A stretch of 24,282 nt of DNA, taken from Bacteroidaceae bacterium. GTDB taxonomy: Bacteria; Bacteroidota; Bacteroidia; Bacteroidales; Bacteroidaceae. The stretch covers positions 1 through 24,282 of the forward strand of contig CAAGLA010000044.1 in the NCBI GenBank assembly GCA_900770655.1, given 5' to 3'. Each line of letters opens with the position of its first letter. Position 1 is the stretch's first letter. A model generated the notes under the pieces. It did no database searches, was not told where the DNA came from, and saw nothing but the letters and a program-made list of their open reading frames with translations. Positions 23,426-24,282 of this stretch are shown here, one piece after another. Made by a program: the position numbers and the translations under genes.

Positions 23426-23458
23426 TTTGTGTAAATTAGAAAAACTTTGTTATATTTG
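23426..23458 (+). promoter_or_regulatory. Promoter of the 149-residue secreted protein
   Basis: TTTG (23426-23429) and, after 21 bases, TATATTTG (23451-23458). The ATG is 188 bases away, so the transcript would start with a long leader. Confidence 0.6.
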
Positions 23459-23560
23459 CGGTGGTTACAATAGTTGTAGCCACCGCAAATTGTGTTGTTT
23501 ACCATAGTGTTTAAGGTGCTTGGCAATACTCTGGGCAATGGGTGATAGTCAGAGTTTTTA
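23455..23560 (+). promoter_or_regulatory. Structured leader: 15-bp hairpin and terminator-like hairpin
   Basis: TTTGCGGTGGTTACA (23455-23469) pairs with 23475-23489 with one G-U wobble and a 5-base loop; its first arm overlaps the -7 element. A second stem ACTCTG/CAGAGT (23528-23533, 23550-23555) is followed by four T's. Together they resemble an attenuator or a short RNA ending near 23560. No known riboswitch was recognised. Confidence 0.45.
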
Positions 23561-23645
23561 TTACCTTTTATATATATTGTCATTCATCGGCATTAACCCA
23601 AACAGCATTTTTGTGGTAATTTAATCACCTTAACTAATTTTTATT

Positions 23646-24095
23646 ATGAAAAAATTCTTTTTAGCTCTTTGCTTCGCAACACTTATGTTGCCTTCAACAA
23701 CAAAGGCCGATGACGGTACAAGTATGTTCCCAATCATTCGTATTACAAATGAACTTGTAAGTTACATTGAAAACGATATGAACTATGAGATTGTGAGAAT
23801 AGAATTCGATATCCTCAGCAGCACAAAGTCCTCTGTCCGCACATTGTCTGCAGGCTACGACTATACAATCTGTGCATACGGCGACGAGCGTTTTAAGGAT
23901 ATCGACATTAAAGTGTATGTAAAGCAGGGTGGTGAATGGGTTTATGTCGACAAAGACGAAGACGTCAGCTCAACAGCCGTTGTCAGCGTAACTCCTTCCT
24001 ATACACGCGAGTACAAGATAGACATTACAGCCTATCAGTTCGAATCCGGTTACAGTGTAGGCCACTATGGTTTGATTATCTGCCACAATAAGTAA
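23646..24095 (+). CDS. Unknown secreted protein
   Basis: A 149-residue protein with the signal peptide MKKFFLALCFATLMLPSTTKA and a mature part of about 128 residues. I do not recognise the family. The mature chain is strand-rich and acidic (WVYVDKDEDVSSTA, KDIDIKVYVKQGG), suggesting a single small beta-sandwich. A lone Cys near 75 and one at the C-terminus (IICHNK) may form a disulphide. The ATG at 23646 starts a signal peptide directly, which supports this start. The leader is unusually long and structured, and a strong terminator follows the gene, so it appears to be a single-gene unit. Confidence 0.75.
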   Translation: MKKFFLALCFATLMLPSTTKADDGTSMFPIIRITNELVSYIENDMNYEIVRIEFDILSSTKSSVRTLSAGYDYTICAYGDERFKDIDIKVYVKQGGEWVYVDKDEDVSSTAVVSVTPSYTREYKIDITAYQFESGYSVGHYGLIICHNK

Positions 24096-24115
24096 AAACA
24101 GTATTTGATATAATG

Positions 24116-24150
24116 AAATGTAGGCTGCTACGGTAGCCTGCATTTTTTTT
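24116..24150 (+). terminator. Terminator after the secreted-protein gene
   Basis: AAATGTAGGCT (24116-24126) pairs with AGCCTGCATTT (24135-24145) with one G-U wobble, followed by T's. The 8-base loop and T run give a classical Rho-independent terminator. Confidence 0.85.
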
Positions 24151-24160
24151 GTTCAGTAGC

Positions 24161-24252
24161 AAAAAGGTGTGGATTTTTATGAGCACAATGCAAAATTATT
24201 GCACTCGCTTACCCGCACCCTTTATCGGTGACGGATATTCATCTTGGCTGTT
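24161..24252 (-). ncRNA. Candidate structured small RNA on the minus strand
   Basis: From a minus-strand -7 element the transcript would run left about 90 bases. An outer stem (GGGUGCGG from 24220-24213 with CCACACCU from 24172-24165, one mismatch) encloses GAGUGCAAU/AUUGUGCUC (24206-24198 with 24189-24181). In the inner stem two pairs are G-U only on the minus strand and A-C mismatches on the plus strand, which points to a minus-strand RNA. A U run follows. No known RNA family was recognised. Confidence 0.35.
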
Positions 24253-24258
24253 GTATAG

Positions 24259-24266
24259 CAAAGGTA
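24259..24266 (-). promoter_or_regulatory. -7 element at the right edge, minus strand
   Basis: On the minus strand this reads TACCTTTG, a full TAnnTTTG match. The -33 position lies outside the window. It would drive the candidate small RNA. Confidence 0.45.
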
Positions 24267-24282
24267 ATTCCAAAAGAGAAAC

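Noticed and set aside
24220..24240. Short minus-strand ATG reading frame of six codons in the candidate small RNA
   Set aside because: Too short to support as a leader peptide, with no regulated downstream gene visible.

Overview
The window looks like chromosomal core DNA from a Bacteroidales bacterium, perhaps Prevotella- or Bacteroides-like; the genus cannot be fixed from sequence alone. Support for this: repeated Bacteroidota-type promoters (TTTG near -33 and TAnnTTTG near -7, with no Shine-Dalgarno sequences), a DUF4837-type lipoprotein beside rlmN and pdxA, a GT2 fused to a DUF4922-like domain beside a SpoIID/LytB gene, and an SO_0444-type metal permease carrying an HMA domain. I see no insertion sequence, phage gene or CRISPR array.

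Left part (1-5100): a structured inverted repeat and terminator lie next to tRNA-Ser(UGA) on the minus strand. Next is a glycerophosphodiester phosphodiesterase lipoprotein gene broken by one frameshift. A plus-strand anaerobic unit follows: pflB (pyruvate formate-lyase), an internal hairpin, pflA (its radical-SAM activase) and a maltose/galactoside-type O-acetyltransferase. It ends in a 20-bp bidirectional terminator.

Middle (5100-14276), all minus strand: in transcription order rlmN, a DUF4837-type lipoprotein, pdxA, a sugar/polyol-phosphate nucleotidyltransferase, an ATP-grasp enzyme, a CDP-alcohol phosphotransferase and a HAD hydrolase. These genes are nearly gapless or overlapping and look like one operon. 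Beyond a gap come an OmpA-domain envelope protein and a metal-efflux permease with its own promoter and palindrome. The four genes at 7877-11051 could together activate a polyol phosphate with CTP and transfer it to a lipid. That is the chemistry expected for inositol-lipid synthesis without a phosphorylated lipid intermediate, but the polyol is not proven here.

Right part (14474-24282): a plus-strand set starts with a GT2 fused to a GalT/Ap4A-phosphorylase-like domain. It is followed 7 bases later by a SpoIID/LytB protein with no signal peptide, and then by a GT4 glycosyltransferase. A convergent hotdog thioesterase, a TraB/GumN protein, a PepSY membrane protein, a small outer-membrane barrel and an unknown secreted 149-residue protein follow. 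The last has a long structured leader. A possible small RNA on the minus strand lies at the right edge.

The most interesting points are the putative lipid head-group cluster, the GT2/GalT-like plus SpoIID pair, the inverted repeat beside the tRNA with compensated hairpins, and a recurring inverted repeat whose first arm overlaps the promoter -7 element at five genes.
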